From Actinomyces procaprae (GTDB lineage: Bacteria > Actinomycetota > Actinomycetes > Actinomycetales > Actinomycetaceae): a DNA stretch of 64,000 nt. The position numbers and the translations under genes are program-made. The stretch spans positions 1,302,001-1,366,000 of the forward strand of contig NZ_CP039292.1 of NCBI RefSeq assembly GCF_004798665.1, in the 5' to 3' direction. A model generated the notes under the pieces. That model was not told where the DNA came from and made no database searches. It saw nothing but the letters and a program-made list of their open reading frames with translations. Position 1 is the first letter of the stretch. Each line of letters opens with the position of its first letter. This document shows, in pieces, positions 32,969-47,875 of this stretch.

Positions 32969-34000
32969 ATGCCCAACAGTCCCACCCCGCCGGTTCGCAT
33001 CGCCCTCATCGGGGCCGGTCGCATCGGCACGCACCACGCCACGGCCCTCGCCCACGACGTCCACACTGCGGAACTGGTCGCCGTCGTCGATCCGCGACTC
33101 GAGGCCGCGCAGGGCCTGGCCGCCTCACTGGGTGCCCGCGCCGAGGCCGAGGCCTCCGGAGTGCTGGCCGATCCCCAGGTAGACGCAGTGGTCGTCACCA
33201 CCCCCGCCGCGCTGCACCGCGACCTGATCGTAGAAGCCGCCCGTGCGGGCAAGCACATATTCACCGAGAAGCCGATCACCACGGAGCTCGACGAGGCCGC
33301 CGAGTGCGTGGAGGCGGCCGAGCGCGCCGGCGTCGTCCTGCAAGTCGGCTTCAACCGCCGCTTCGCCCCCGGCTTCGTCGCCGCCCGGCGCGCGGTCGAC
33401 GACGGCCGCGTCGGCACCCCGCAGCTGCTCCGGTCACTCACGCGCGACCCTGGCCCCTACGGCGGGGACCCCACGAGAACGCCGTTGTGGACGATCTTCC
33501 TGGAGACCCTCATCCACGACTTCGACACCTTGCGCTGGCTGAATCCTGGTGCCGAGGTGGACAGCGTAACGGCGCACGCCGACGCCCTGATCCGGCCGGA
33601 TGCCCGCGCTGACGGCTTTCTCGACACCGCGCTGGTCACCCTGCGTTTCAACAACGGTGCCTTCGCCACCGCCGAGGCGAGCTTCTCCGCCAGCTACGGG
33701 TATGACGTGCGCGGAGAGGTCTTCGGCGATGGCGGCATGGTCACCGCCGGCAGCGGACGCACCACCGACATGGACTACTACGGCCCCGCCGGCGTCTCCT
33801 ACGACACCTCACGGGCGGACACCGACCTACTGCACTCCGCCTACGTGGGGGAGTTCAAGGCCTTCGTGGAGGCCATCCGCGGCGGCGAGCCCGCCATTCC
33901 CACCGGCGACGACGGCGTCAAGGCCCTCCAGATCGCCCGCGCCGCCATTGTTTCAATCCAGCAGTCCCGCACCGTCAGCATTGAGGAGCTAACCCGATGA
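32969..34000 (+). CDS. Gfo/Idh/MocA oxidoreductase, probable inositol 2-dehydrogenase
   Basis: A 343-residue NAD(P)-dependent dehydrogenase. The Rossmann fingerprint GAGRIG spans 15-20, the catalytic EKP motif 100-102 (K101), and the H183/D184 pair lies in the substrate half. The best general match is myo-inositol 2-dehydrogenase (IolG-like), though other sugar alcohols are possible. ATG 32969 is set by AAGGAG seven bases upstream; earlier in-frame codons lie in the promoter region. It is first in a three-gene operon with ATGA overlaps throughout. Confidence 0.88.
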   Translation: MPNSPTPPVRIALIGAGRIGTHHATALAHDVHTAELVAVVDPRLEAAQGLAASLGARAEAEASGVLADPQVDAVVVTTPAALHRDLIVEAARAGKHIFTEKPITTELDEAAECVEAAERAGVVLQVGFNRRFAPGFVAARRAVDDGRVGTPQLLRSLTRDPGPYGGDPTRTPLWTIFLETLIHDFDTLRWLNPGAEVDSVTAHADALIRPDARADGFLDTALVTLRFNNGAFATAEASFSASYGYDVRGEVFGDGGMVTAGSGRTTDMDYYGPAGVSYDTSRADTDLLHSAYVGEFKAFVEAIRGGEPAIPTGDDGVKALQIARAAIVSIQQSRTVSIEELTR

Positions 34001-34821
34001 CCGCCACTACCGTAGCCGCAGGCAACGCCTTCACCCTCGCCGCCTGCGCGGAGATGATCTTCACCGACCGGCCATTCCTTGAGCGCGTTGACGCCATCGC
34101 CGCGCGCGGCCTGAAGGTGGAGATGTGGGACTGGGGCGGCAAGGACCTCGATGCACTCGCGGCGCGCCGCGCCGACGGCGTCGAGATCGTCTCCATGACC
34201 GGGTATGTGGAGGGAGACCTGACCACCGACGACGGCGTGGCCCGGTTGCTGGCCACCGCCGAGCAGTCCCTGGCCGCCGCGGAGAGGATCGACTGCCCAC
34301 GACTGAACGTGCACGGCACCGGCCTGGGGGAGGGCGGCATCCCCGTGGTCGCCAATGAGCACCCGAGTCCCGGGGACTGGCTGCGCGCCGCCGACACGCT
34401 GCGCCGCCTGGCCGCACTGGGGGAGCGTGAGGGGCGGGTGTTCACGCTGGAGAACCTGAACCTGCCCGTGGACCACCCCGGCTGCCCCTTCGCCCTGGCC
34501 AGGGACACGCGCACGCTCGTGGCGGCCGTCGACTCCCCGCACCTGCGCATGAACCTAGACCTCTACCACGCGCAGATCGGCGAGGGGAACCTCATCGAGC
34601 TCTGCCGCGCCTCGCAGCCGTGGATCGGTGAGATCCAGGTGGCGGACGTGCCCGGCCGCGCCCAGCCCGGCACTGGCGAGGTCAATTACCGTGCCGTCGC
34701 CCTAGCTCTGATGGACATGGGTTACCGGGGTACGGTGGCGATGGAGGCCTTTGCCTCGGGCGCCAGTGATGACGCCCTGGATGAGTTCATCAGCACCTTT
34801 ACCGTGGAGATGGCGCAATGA
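33997..34821 (+). CDS. TIM-barrel sugar isomerase, hydroxypyruvate isomerase-like
   Basis: A 274-residue xylose-isomerase-like TIM barrel. Likely metal ligands are E152 (in TLENLN), D188 and H191 (NLDLYHAQ), the IQVADVPGRAQPGTGEVNY strand and E250 near the end. The pattern is closest to hydroxypyruvate isomerase (Hyi) and to inositol-pathway isomerases of the same fold. It sits between a dehydrogenase and a sugar transporter, so it probably acts on the product of the former. The exact substrate is not determinable here. Confidence 0.83.
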   Translation: MTATTVAAGNAFTLAACAEMIFTDRPFLERVDAIAARGLKVEMWDWGGKDLDALAARRADGVEIVSMTGYVEGDLTTDDGVARLLATAEQSLAAAERIDCPRLNVHGTGLGEGGIPVVANEHPSPGDWLRAADTLRRLAALGEREGRVFTLENLNLPVDHPGCPFALARDTRTLVAAVDSPHLRMNLDLYHAQIGEGNLIELCRASQPWIGEIQVADVPGRAQPGTGEVNYRAVALALMDMGYRGTVAMEAFASGASDDALDEFISTFTVEMAQ

Positions 34822-36233
34822 GCCCCGCGCCGTCCCCGGTATCCCAGCCGACCGACCGGCGCAGGGTAGATCGGCGTCTGTTCACCATCCGGTCCATTGC
34901 CACCCTGGGTGGCCTATTGTTCGTCTATGACACAGGTGTCATCTCCGGCGCCCTGCCCTTCCTTAAGGGCCCGGTGTCCGAGGGCGGCCTGGACCTGAGT
35001 GCCTTCGACGAGTCGGTGGTGACCACCTCCCTGACCGTGGGGGCCGCCGTCGGGGCACTGGTAGGAGGCCGGCTGTCGGATCGCTACGGTCGCAAGAAGA
35101 ACATCATGACGGTTGCCGTCATCTTCCTGATCGGCGCGCTCGGATGCGCACTGGCGCCGTCGTATCCGGCACTCGTGGCATTCCGCTTCATCCTCGGTCT
35201 GGCCGTCGGCGGTGCCTCCGCGACCGTTCCCGTCTACCTGTCGGAGATTTCACCCGTCGAGATCCGCGGCACCATGGTCTCCCGCAATGAGCTCATGATC
35301 GTCACCGGCCAGCTGCTGGCCTACACCTGCAACGCCATCATCGCCACCGCTTGGCCCGGGGCTCACGCCTGGCGGTGGATGCTGGTGCTCGCCACCCTGC
35401 CCGCGATCGGGTTGTGGATCGGAATCCACCTGCTACCCGAGTCCCCGCGCTGGCTGGCCCGCAAGGGACGCGTCAGTCAGATGTGGGAGGTGCTCAACCA
35501 GGTCCGCATGGCCGATGAGGTCGCGGGCGAGGGCGAGGACATCGTGCGCCGTGTCGAGGAGGAGGCCCGCATGGGCAAGGGCTCCTGGGCGGACCTGCGC
35601 ACCCCGTGGATCCGTAAGATCACTCTTATCGGCATCGGCCTGGCCTTCCTGTCCCAACTCACCGGCGTCAACGGAATCATGTACTACGCCCCCACCATCC
35701 TGATCTCCACCGGGTTGGCTGCGCAGGCCTCGATCGTGGCGACCATCGCCAACGGTGTGGTGTCGGTGATATCGGTGTACATCGGCATCGCCTTCTTCCT
35801 CAAGCGGTTGCCACGACGTCGCATGATCCTGACCGGGCAGAGCGGTTGCGTGGCCTCGCTGATTGCGCTGGGGCTGGTGTTCCTGATGCCGGAGTCGACG
35901 GCGCGCAGCTACCTGGTGCTGGTTTTCATGCTGTCGTTCCTGTTCTTCATGCAGTGCTTCATCGGGGTGACCTTCTGGCTCATGCTCTCCGAGATCTTCC
36001 CGATGCGGGTGCGCGGCCTGGCCAACGGGGTGGCTGTGTTCTCCAACTGGGTGGGCAATGTGATCGTCGCCTTCGCCTTCCCAAACCTGATTGAACTGAT
36101 CCAGGGCAATGCGTTCTTCGTCTTCGCCCTGATCAACCTGGGATCCCTGGCCTTCTATGCCAAGTTCCTACCCGAGACCAAGGGGCACTCCCTGGAGGAT
36201 CTGGAGCGCATCTTCCAGGAGCGCTACTCCTGA
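34818..36233 (+). CDS. MFS sugar/inositol transporter
   Basis: A 471-residue major facilitator of the sugar porter family with 12 helices. Signatures visible are GGRLSDRYGRKK between helices 2 and 3, PVYLSEISPVEIRG after helix 4, LLPESPRWLARKG before the central loop, QLTGVNGIMYYAP in helix 7, and PETKGHSLEDLE at the C-terminus. These motifs are shared by xylose, galactose and myo-inositol proton symporters. As last gene of the dehydrogenase-isomerase operon it most likely imports the operon substrate. A hairpin follows the stop. Confidence 0.92.
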   Translation: MSPAPSPVSQPTDRRRVDRRLFTIRSIATLGGLLFVYDTGVISGALPFLKGPVSEGGLDLSAFDESVVTTSLTVGAAVGALVGGRLSDRYGRKKNIMTVAVIFLIGALGCALAPSYPALVAFRFILGLAVGGASATVPVYLSEISPVEIRGTMVSRNELMIVTGQLLAYTCNAIIATAWPGAHAWRWMLVLATLPAIGLWIGIHLLPESPRWLARKGRVSQMWEVLNQVRMADEVAGEGEDIVRRVEEEARMGKGSWADLRTPWIRKITLIGIGLAFLSQLTGVNGIMYYAPTILISTGLAAQASIVATIANGVVSVISVYIGIAFFLKRLPRRRMILTGQSGCVASLIALGLVFLMPESTARSYLVLVFMLSFLFFMQCFIGVTFWLMLSEIFPMRVRGLANGVAVFSNWVGNVIVAFAFPNLIELIQGNAFFVFALINLGSLAFYAKFLPETKGHSLEDLERIFQERYS

Positions 36234-36271
36234 GCAGCGGGCCGGCCCCTGCGAGTCCAGTGGCCGGAACA

Positions 36272-36305
36272 GGGGTGCATGCCGCCTTCAAGCGGCATGC
36301 ACCCC
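36272..36305. terminator. Bidirectional terminator between the MFS gene and folA
   Basis: Perfect 14-bp stem GGGGTGCATGCCGC / GCGGCATGCACCCC with loop CTTCAA, placed between convergent genes. Confidence 0.8.
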
Positions 36306-36313
36306 CATCCGTG

Positions 36314-36934
36314 TCACTCGCGCCACCACTGGTCCACGCGCCATGCGGCATCACCGCAGACGGGACGCCAGGTGCCGGGGGAGTCGGAGGCGTCGGGATC
36401 GTGCCGCCACTCGCCGCCGAGCACCGGTGCCCTGATCACCGCCTCCGCTGTGAGCCCGAGTGCGTCGGCTCGCGCGGCGGCGTGGACATCAATGGTTGAG
36501 ATGACCAGACGATCAACCGAGCGTGCCTCGAGGGCCTGGGCGTACACGTTGCCGCCGCCGATCACCCACACGCGTGGCAGCACGCGGTAACCGCCCTCAC
36601 GCGGGTCCGGCGCGAGATCCGCAGCGGCCGCGTGCGCCGCAGCCATTGCGGTCCCCAGATCACGTGCCACTACCGCTCCCGGGGCGGACCACTGCGAGCG
36701 CCGCGTCAGCACCACGCTTGCGCGCCCGTCCAGCGCACGCCCGATGGATTCCCAAGTGGTACGGCCCATGACGACGACGCCTCCCAGGGTGGCTGCCCGG
36801 AAGTGGCGGAAGTCCGCCGGCACGCGCCACAGCATGCCGCCGTCGGCACCGATGACGCCGTCGCGGTCCTGCGCCCAGATCGCACCCACGTGCCGGGGCC
36901 CGGGGGGCTGAGTCGCGCGGTCGACGGCACTCAT
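36314..36934 (-). CDS. folA: Dihydrofolate reductase
   Basis: DHFR regenerates tetrahydrofolate from the dihydrofolate made by thymidylate synthase. The 206-residue protein shows [22 protein letters not shown] (with the catalytic acidic residue in PAD), [15 protein letters not shown] and [12 protein letters not shown]. It is longer than most bacterial DHFRs (about 160), with an inserted Ala-rich stretch before [11 protein letters not shown] and an extended C-terminus. Its start overlaps the thyA stop by ATGA, giving the common thyA-folA operon. Confidence 0.93.
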   Translation of the reverse strand: MSAVDRATQPPGPRHVGAIWAQDRDGVIGADGGMLWRVPADFRHFRAATLGGVVVMGRTTWESIGRALDGRASVVLTRRSQWSAPGAVVARDLGTAMAAAHAAAADLAPDPREGGYRVLPRVWVIGGGNVYAQALEARSVDRLVISTIDVHAAARADALGLTAEAVIRAPVLGGEWRHDPDASDSPGTWRPVCGDAAWRVDQWWRE

Positions 36935-37806
36935 ACCGCCACCGGCGCCTTGATCGTCGGATGGTGCTGGTAGCCGGCGGACGCGTCGATGTCATCCATC
37001 GTGTAGGCGTCAATCGAATCGGCCCGCTCCAGACGCAAGCGGGGGAACGGGTATGCCTGCGGGACTCGGGAGAGCTGCTCGCGTACCTGGGTGACGTGGT
37101 TGTCGTAGATATGGCAGTCGCCCCCGGACCAGATCAGCTCGCCGACCTCCAGGTCCGCCTGCTGCGCCAGCATGTGGGTCAGCAGCGCGTAGGAGGCGAT
37201 ATTGAAGGGCACCCCCAGGAACAGGTCCGCCGATCGCTGGTAGACCTGCAACGACAGCCTTCCGTCCGCCACGAAGCACTGGAACAGGACGTGGCACGGA
37301 GCCAGGGCCATTCGGTCCAGGTCGGAGACGTTCCAGGCGGACACCAGCATGCGCCGGGAGTCGGGATCGCGACGCAGCGTGTCTATGAGTCCGGTGATCT
37401 GGTCGATCGCCCCGCCGTCGCGCGCCGGCCAACTACGCCACTGGGCGCCGTAAACCGGTCCGAGTCCGCCGTCGGCGTCGGCCCACTCGTCCCATATGCT
37501 GATGCCGCGCTCCTGCAGCCAGCGGGCATTCATATCGCCGCGCAGGAACCACAGCAGCTCACCCTTCACCGCCTTCATCGCCACGAACTTGGTGGTGATG
37601 CGCGGAAAGCCGGCCGCAAGGTCGTAGCGCAGCTGCCTGGCGAACACCGCGCGCGTGCCGGTGCCGGTGCGGTCCCCCTTGTGGACGCCGTCGAGCAGGA
37701 CCTCCGCGAGCAGCTCCTCATAGGAGACGTCGGTGTCGGTCGGCGGCGTCAGCCCCAGCCGGGCAAGGTGCGGGTATTGGACGGCCTCGTCGATGGCGTT
37801 GCTCAT
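36931..37806 (-). CDS. thyA: Thymidylate synthase
   Basis: ThyA methylates dUMP to dTMP with methylene-tetrahydrofolate. The 291-residue protein has [18 protein letters not shown], the catalytic APCH motif (C171) and the [15 protein letters not shown] and DCHIYDNH signatures. The length fits the standard non-insert form. It is upstream of and coupled to folA. The gene starts at ATG 37806 without an obvious ribosome site. Confidence 0.95.
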   Translation of the reverse strand: MSNAIDEAVQYPHLARLGLTPPTDTDVSYEELLAEVLLDGVHKGDRTGTGTRAVFARQLRYDLAAGFPRITTKFVAMKAVKGELLWFLRGDMNARWLQERGISIWDEWADADGGLGPVYGAQWRSWPARDGGAIDQITGLIDTLRRDPDSRRMLVSAWNVSDLDRMALAPCHVLFQCFVADGRLSLQVYQRSADLFLGVPFNIASYALLTHMLAQQADLEVGELIWSGGDCHIYDNHVTQVREQLSRVPQAYPFPRLRLERADSIDAYTMDDIDASAGYQHHPTIKAPVAV

Positions 37807-37860
37807 GGGTGCGTCTGCGTCCTATCAAGGGCTGCGGGTGTAATGCCACCACCTTAGCGT

Positions 37861-37901
37861 CTTGACCGGCGCCTCCCGTCAAGCGGGCGACGCCGGTCAA
37901 G
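37861..37901 (-). terminator. Hairpin downstream of the OsmC-like gene
   Basis: CTTGACCGGCG and CGCCGGTCAAG form a perfect 11-bp stem with a 19-base loop, after the OsmC-like stop and before thyA. Confidence 0.55.
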
Positions 37902-37937
37902 ATCGTATGCGGTTGGCCTGGACAGGAGCCGATCGCG

Positions 37938-38387
37938 TCACTCCGCGTCCGGGTCGTCCAGCAGGTGGAGACGCACGCCTGCCCCGTGCTCAATGGTGTG
38001 ACCGACCGTGCAGCCGCGCTCGATGGCCCGTTCGACCCGCTCATTCAGAGTCTGCCGCTGCTCGGGGCTCAGGGAGGCGAAGTCGGCGATGATCTGTACG
38101 TCGAAGTCGCTGTAGCGCTCGTCCTCCTCGTGCTTGAGCGTGGCGACTACGACGTTGGCGTCGAAGTCCTCGCCGAGCGCCTTGGCCAGCCGATGGTCCG
38201 CCGACAGCGTGTTGCAGGTTCCCAGGGCGATCTTGATGAGCTCGCCCGGGGAGAATTCGCCCTCGCCCATGCCTACGCGCACCTCGGCGCCGCGTGAGTT
38301 GTGACCCAGGTACTGGCGGGTACCAGTGCGCTCCGCCCACACCGAGTTGGTTTCAGTGGGGGTGATGACGTCCTCGCGATCGTTCAT
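37938..38387 (-). CDS. OsmC family protein
   Basis: A 149-residue OsmC/Ohr-fold protein, a family that includes thiol-dependent hydroperoxide reductases. Visible are SPGELIKIALGTCNTLSADH, which carries the single cysteine in the usual first active-site position, and TVGHTIEHGAGV near the C-terminus. The second catalytic cysteine of OsmC (VCP-type motif) appears only as ERGCTVGHTI. ATG 38387 is preferred; the longer frame adds non-conserved residues. It is a single gene with a terminator hairpin. Confidence 0.83.
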   Translation of the reverse strand: MNDREDVITPTETNSVWAERTGTRQYLGHNSRGAEVRVGMGEGEFSPGELIKIALGTCNTLSADHRLAKALGEDFDANVVVATLKHEEDERYSDFDVQIIADFASLSPEQRQTLNERVERAIERGCTVGHTIEHGAGVRLHLLDDPDAE

Positions 38388-38482
38388 GGCGCGATCGTGG
38401 CATGTCGACGACGGCGTTTCCAACGGCATGCGCGCTGGGCGGAATGGGAATAGCCGTCGGCGCCCCGGCCGCCGGCAGCCGG

Positions 38483-38980
38483 TCAGGCGGCGGTCAGCCA
38501 GGCGGTTCCCCGACGGCGCTCGTCGGCCACGATCCGATCGGTGCGTGCCAGCGCCTTCTCCTCCACGCTGCGTCCCACCAGCGGAACTGAGACCGACAGG
38601 TCCAGGTCAATGGTGATCTGGGTGGACTCGCCCTCACCGGGCTGCATGGACATGGCGGCGCCCGCCTTGACGGGGGCGCCCTTGACGGCAATGTCCAGGG
38701 TGCCGGTGCGGGATCCGTCGGCAGAGGGCTCGCCCCAGGACTCCGTGAGTCCGAATGATACGGCCGAGCGGACGAAGCGCGCGGCGGCGGAGGGCAGGCG
38801 CGAGGGCGGCACCGAGCCGGAGACGGTGGCCACAAAACCGTGCCCCCGGGCCGTGACGTCGGTACTCATGCCTTCGAGGTTGAACCGCTCGAAGCGGCCG
38901 CGCTGGTAGGCCGGGTCGGCAAGCATGGCGGCGACACGTGCCGGAGCTGCGGGGTAGGTGATCGTTATACGCTTCTTCAT
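38483..38980 (-). CDS. DUF2505 family protein
   Basis: A 165-residue protein of the actinobacterial DUF2505 family, with a likely START/SRPBCC-like fold: it begins MKKRITITYPA and has PAYQRGRFERFN, GTLDIAVKGAPVKAGAAMS and a C-terminal EEKALARTDRIVADERR. Function is unknown; lipid or hydrophobic ligand binding is suggested only by the fold class. CAGGAT lies seven bases before the ATG, fitting the leaderless genes nearby. Confidence 0.78.
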   Translation of the reverse strand: MKKRITITYPAAPARVAAMLADPAYQRGRFERFNLEGMSTDVTARGHGFVATVSGSVPPSRLPSAAARFVRSAVSFGLTESWGEPSADGSRTGTLDIAVKGAPVKAGAAMSMQPGEGESTQITIDLDLSVSVPLVGRSVEEKALARTDRIVADERRRGTAWLTAA

Positions 38981-39123
38981 GGACGCGATCCTGCCATGTT
39001 TCACCCACGTCTCGCTTGATCCGAGTCTTGCTTCACCCGAATCTCACCTCATCGCTTCATAGGTCCGCCGCGCCTACATGGCGGGGCGCGCCCGCCTCGT
39101 CGTCGCCCGGTGGCGTACCCCGG

Positions 39124-39129
39124 TAGCAT
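39124..39129 (+). promoter_or_regulatory. -10 box TAGCAT, leaderless pdtaS promoter
   Basis: TAGCAT ends six bases before the GTG start of the kinase gene; no ribosome site is present. Confidence 0.55.
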
Positions 39130-39135
39130 CGGGGC

Positions 39136-40596
39136 GTGTCGAGTCTTCTGCCCTCCTCCGTCCGCGGTGTCGTAAGTCTGCCTCCCGCCGACCTCGACTG
39201 GTTGCATCAGCTCATGGCGGACTGGCAGGTGATTGCCGACTTGTCCGTGTCCGACCTGGTTCTGTGGGTGCATACCGATTCCGGCCGCTTCGTCGCGGCC
39301 GCGCACTCACGTCCATCCACGGGTGCCACAGTCCACCTTGAGGACGTCCTCGGCCGACGCATGCCGGCGGCGCGTGAGGCGATGGCGCTCGAGGCGCTGG
39401 TCAGCGGGCAGATCGTGGTGGCGGCTGCCCCCGAGTGGACGGGCTCCTCGGCGGTGCGCGAGGAGTACGTACCGGTTATCCACAATTCCCGCGCGATCGC
39501 CGTCGTCACCCGTGAGACCGCTGTCGGCGTACTGCGCGGCGGACGCATCGTCGACAAGCCGCTGGAGGGGCTGGCAGATGCCCTGTGCCTGATGATCGCC
39601 CAGGGCGCCTTTCCGATTAATGGCGCTGCCACAGGCATGCGGCACGGCACGCCCCGGGTGGGCGACGGCGTCGTCAGCCTGGACGACGACGGCGTCGTCA
39701 CCTATGCCTCGCCCAACGCCCAGTCGTGCTTCCACCGGCTCGGAGTGGCGGGTGATATCGAGGGTTGCCAGTTGGCCGAGGCGGTCACCGGCATCATTCC
39801 CGAACGCACCCCCGTGGACGAGACCATGGCCGTGGTGCTTATGGGACGCCAGGCCTGGCTGACCGAGGTGGAGGTCGGCGGCGTCTTCCTCTCGCTGCGC
39901 TCGATTCCCCTGCGTCGTGACGGTGCGCGTGCCGGGGCCCTGCTGCTGGTGCGCGATGTCTCCGAGATCCGGCGCCGGGAGCAGGTCCTGATGAACAAGG
40001 ACGCGACCATTCGTGAAATACACCACCGCGTCAAGAACAACCTTCAGACTGTCTCCGCCCTGCTGCGTATGCAGGCTCGCCGCGCCACCAACGAGGAGAC
40101 GCGTATCGCCCTGACCGAGGCCGAGCGCAGGGTGGGCACGATCGCCACCGTGCACGCGGCACTGAGCCAGAATGTGGATGAGAAGGTCGACTTCGACGAG
40201 GTCTTCTCCTCCGTGCTGCGCTCCGCCGCCGCCGTCGCCACTCCCACCGGCAAGGTGTCTACGCGCCTGGAGGGTGAGTTCGGGGTCGTCGATGCGGATT
40301 CGGCGCAGGCCCTGGCGACCGTCCTGGCGGAGCTGGTGACCAATGCGGTCGAGCACGGCTTGGAGGATCGCGACGGCACCGTGACGGTGCGTGCCGAGCG
40401 TGACGGCAATCGGCTTACCGTCCATGTGATCGACGACGGCGTGGGGCTGGTGCCGGGAACGGAGATGACCGGCCTCGGGACGCGCATCGTGAGCACGCTC
40501 GTGCGCGGGGAGCTGCGCGGTTCGATCGACTGGCAGCCCGCGCCGTGCGGGCACGGCACGGATGTGATCGTGCACGCCCAGCTGGGCGGCTCCTGA
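39136..40596 (+). CDS. pdtaS: Sensor histidine kinase PdtaS-type (HisKA_2)
   Basis: A soluble 486-residue kinase with an N-terminal GAF-like domain (about 15-155), a PAS domain (about 175-280), and the HisKA_2 dimerisation helix with phosphoacceptor H297 in IHHRVKNNLQTVSALLRMQARR-like context, then a HATPase_c domain (ELVTNAVEHG, GTGLG-type lid as GLGTRI). There is no membrane segment. This matches M. tuberculosis PdtaS (Rv3220c), which works with the RNA-binding antiterminator PdtaR; no pdtaR lies in the window. It converges on whiB1 across a repeat-bearing gap, as in mycobacteria. Confidence 0.92.
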   Translation: MSSLLPSSVRGVVSLPPADLDWLHQLMADWQVIADLSVSDLVLWVHTDSGRFVAAAHSRPSTGATVHLEDVLGRRMPAAREAMALEALVSGQIVVAAAPEWTGSSAVREEYVPVIHNSRAIAVVTRETAVGVLRGGRIVDKPLEGLADALCLMIAQGAFPINGAATGMRHGTPRVGDGVVSLDDDGVVTYASPNAQSCFHRLGVAGDIEGCQLAEAVTGIIPERTPVDETMAVVLMGRQAWLTEVEVGGVFLSLRSIPLRRDGARAGALLLVRDVSEIRRREQVLMNKDATIREIHHRVKNNLQTVSALLRMQARRATNEETRIALTEAERRVGTIATVHAALSQNVDEKVDFDEVFSSVLRSAAAVATPTGKVSTRLEGEFGVVDADSAQALATVLAELVTNAVEHGLEDRDGTVTVRAERDGNRLTVHVIDDGVGLVPGTEMTGLGTRIVSTLVRGELRGSIDWQPAPCGHGTDVIVHAQLGGS

Positions 40597-41355
40597 CTAC
40601 CGGCTCGTCGCGCTGGCGAGTGTGGTGGTCGGCGTCTTGCGGGGCCCGGTGGGTGTGCCGGTTCGCCGTGCCGGACTCGGATGTCGGCATTCCTGGTGCC
40701 TGGAAGCGGGATCGTCTGCTGCGCCGCTTCATCGTCTGCAACGCCACTTCGGGGTTAACAACGCCAGTTAACCGTCTGCTGAGGGGCTCTGGGGTATACA
40801 GCAGAGCGTTAAGTAGCGTTGTTAACGTCGAACCGGCGTAGCAGACGCCTGAGCCCACACATCCTCAAGCCGCACGAGCCCGTGAGCCGAGCACACATGC
40901 ACGGTCCAACCCTGACGCCGCCCTGAGGACGTCCCCGCCGGTCCGGCGACATCCTCACAGTCCTCACGATGACCCCGCCCGGACACCCGAATACAGCCCT
41001 GGACGGGCGAAAAAGACCGCCCAAACCCGAACGCGACCCCCGGTGCGCCGGCTCGCGCCGAACAGGGCTCCGAACATGACCACCACATAACAACCCGGCC
41101 CGAACCGCCACACCCACAAACATGAAGAACCGCATGAGCCGCTTCAGCTAGGGGAGCGAGCAAGAGAGCGCGGCACAGCAGGCGGCCGCACAGGCGAGTG
41201 GGCGGCGAGCCGGACCGGTCGGTCCCGGGGCTCACCGCCCACCTGTGAAGGCGTTGTCGGCCTGCCTGCGCCGCTTCCCGGTCTGTGCGAAGCCGCCTGC
41301 GTGTGCCGCAGGGCCTCGTCGGAGTTGGGGAGGGTCTGTTGCTCCGCTGGCGGGG
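40597..41355. other. 0.76 kb gene-free gap between pdtaS and whiB1
   Basis: It holds the second family C element and otherwise GC-rich sequence with no recognisable gene. A segment near 41095-41125 (minus strand GTTTGTGGGTGTGG) recurs near 880, and one isolated GGTCCAA box occurs near 40905. Open frames here lack start signals and family similarity. Confidence 0.65.
40713..40847. repeat. Family C nested palindromic element, locus 2
   Basis: The ends CGTCTGCTGCGCC and GGCGTAGCAGACG are inverted. Inside, TCTGCTG and CAGCAGA form a second pair, and GGTTAAC/GTTAAC motifs appear. The right 75 bases align with locus 1 (ending AACCGGCGTAGCAGACG in both). It lies about 115 bases after pdtaS. Confidence 0.6.
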
Positions 41356-41604
41356 TCAGGAGGAACGGCGTGCGCGCGCGGCGCGGCGCTTGAGGGACCG
41401 CCGCTCGTCCTCGCTCATGCCGCCCCAGACTCCAGCGTCCTGTCCGTTTTCAAGCGCCCACTTGAGGCAGGTGTCCACCACCTCGCAACGGGCGCAGACT
41501 TCCTTGGCCTCGGCGATCTGAGCGATCGCGGGGCCGGTGTTGCCGACGGGGAAGAAGAGTTCCGGGTCAACCGTGAGACAAGCTGCCTGGCTCCGCCAGT
41601 CCAT
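41356..41604 (-). CDS. whiB1: WhiB1-type iron-sulfur transcription factor
   Basis: An 82-residue Wbl protein. The four cluster-binding cysteines are C9, C37, C40 and C46, followed by the GVWGG turn (58-62) and a basic DNA-binding tail (RRSLKRRAARARR). The sequence MDWRSQAACL and DPELFFPVGN is characteristic of WhiB1, a nitric-oxide-sensitive [4Fe-4S] regulator that binds the principal sigma factor. ATG 41604 has AGGGAG upstream. It converges on pdtaS, the arrangement I recall for Rv3219/Rv3220c. Confidence 0.93.
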   Translation of the reverse strand: MDWRSQAACLTVDPELFFPVGNTGPAIAQIAEAKEVCARCEVVDTCLKWALENGQDAGVWGGMSEDERRSLKRRAARARRSS

Positions 41605-41840
41605 AGGGGCTCCCTTCGGGGACATGAGTGCTGCTGCGGTGCGCGTTACGTGCCGTCCCGAAATCGCCGAGGCGGGCGTTGGACCACCGCGTCCTGGGCC
41701 AACTTTCACACGCCGACCGGGCCGGGGCAAGACCTCGCAGGTGAGAGCTGCGCCGACGGCCTGTCGTGATGGTCACAATCAACTGCGCTGTTTCTGCAAC
41801 GGATACAGGAGCGAAACCTCTGCTCGACATTGGGCGGCGA

Positions 41841-47797
<5,957 letters not shown>

Positions 47798-47803
47798 AGC
47801 GGG

Positions 47804-47840
47804 ACGGCCCGCCCCCGGGCTGAGCCGGTGGGCGGGCCGT
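47804..47840. terminator. Bidirectional terminator between ligA and the L,D-transpeptidase
   Basis: ACGGCCCGCCC and GGGCGGGCCGT form a perfect 11-bp stem around a 15-base loop between two convergent genes. Confidence 0.7.
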
Positions 47841-47875
47841 ATGCCGACGGCGGTGAGTGGTCCGGGCGACCTGCG

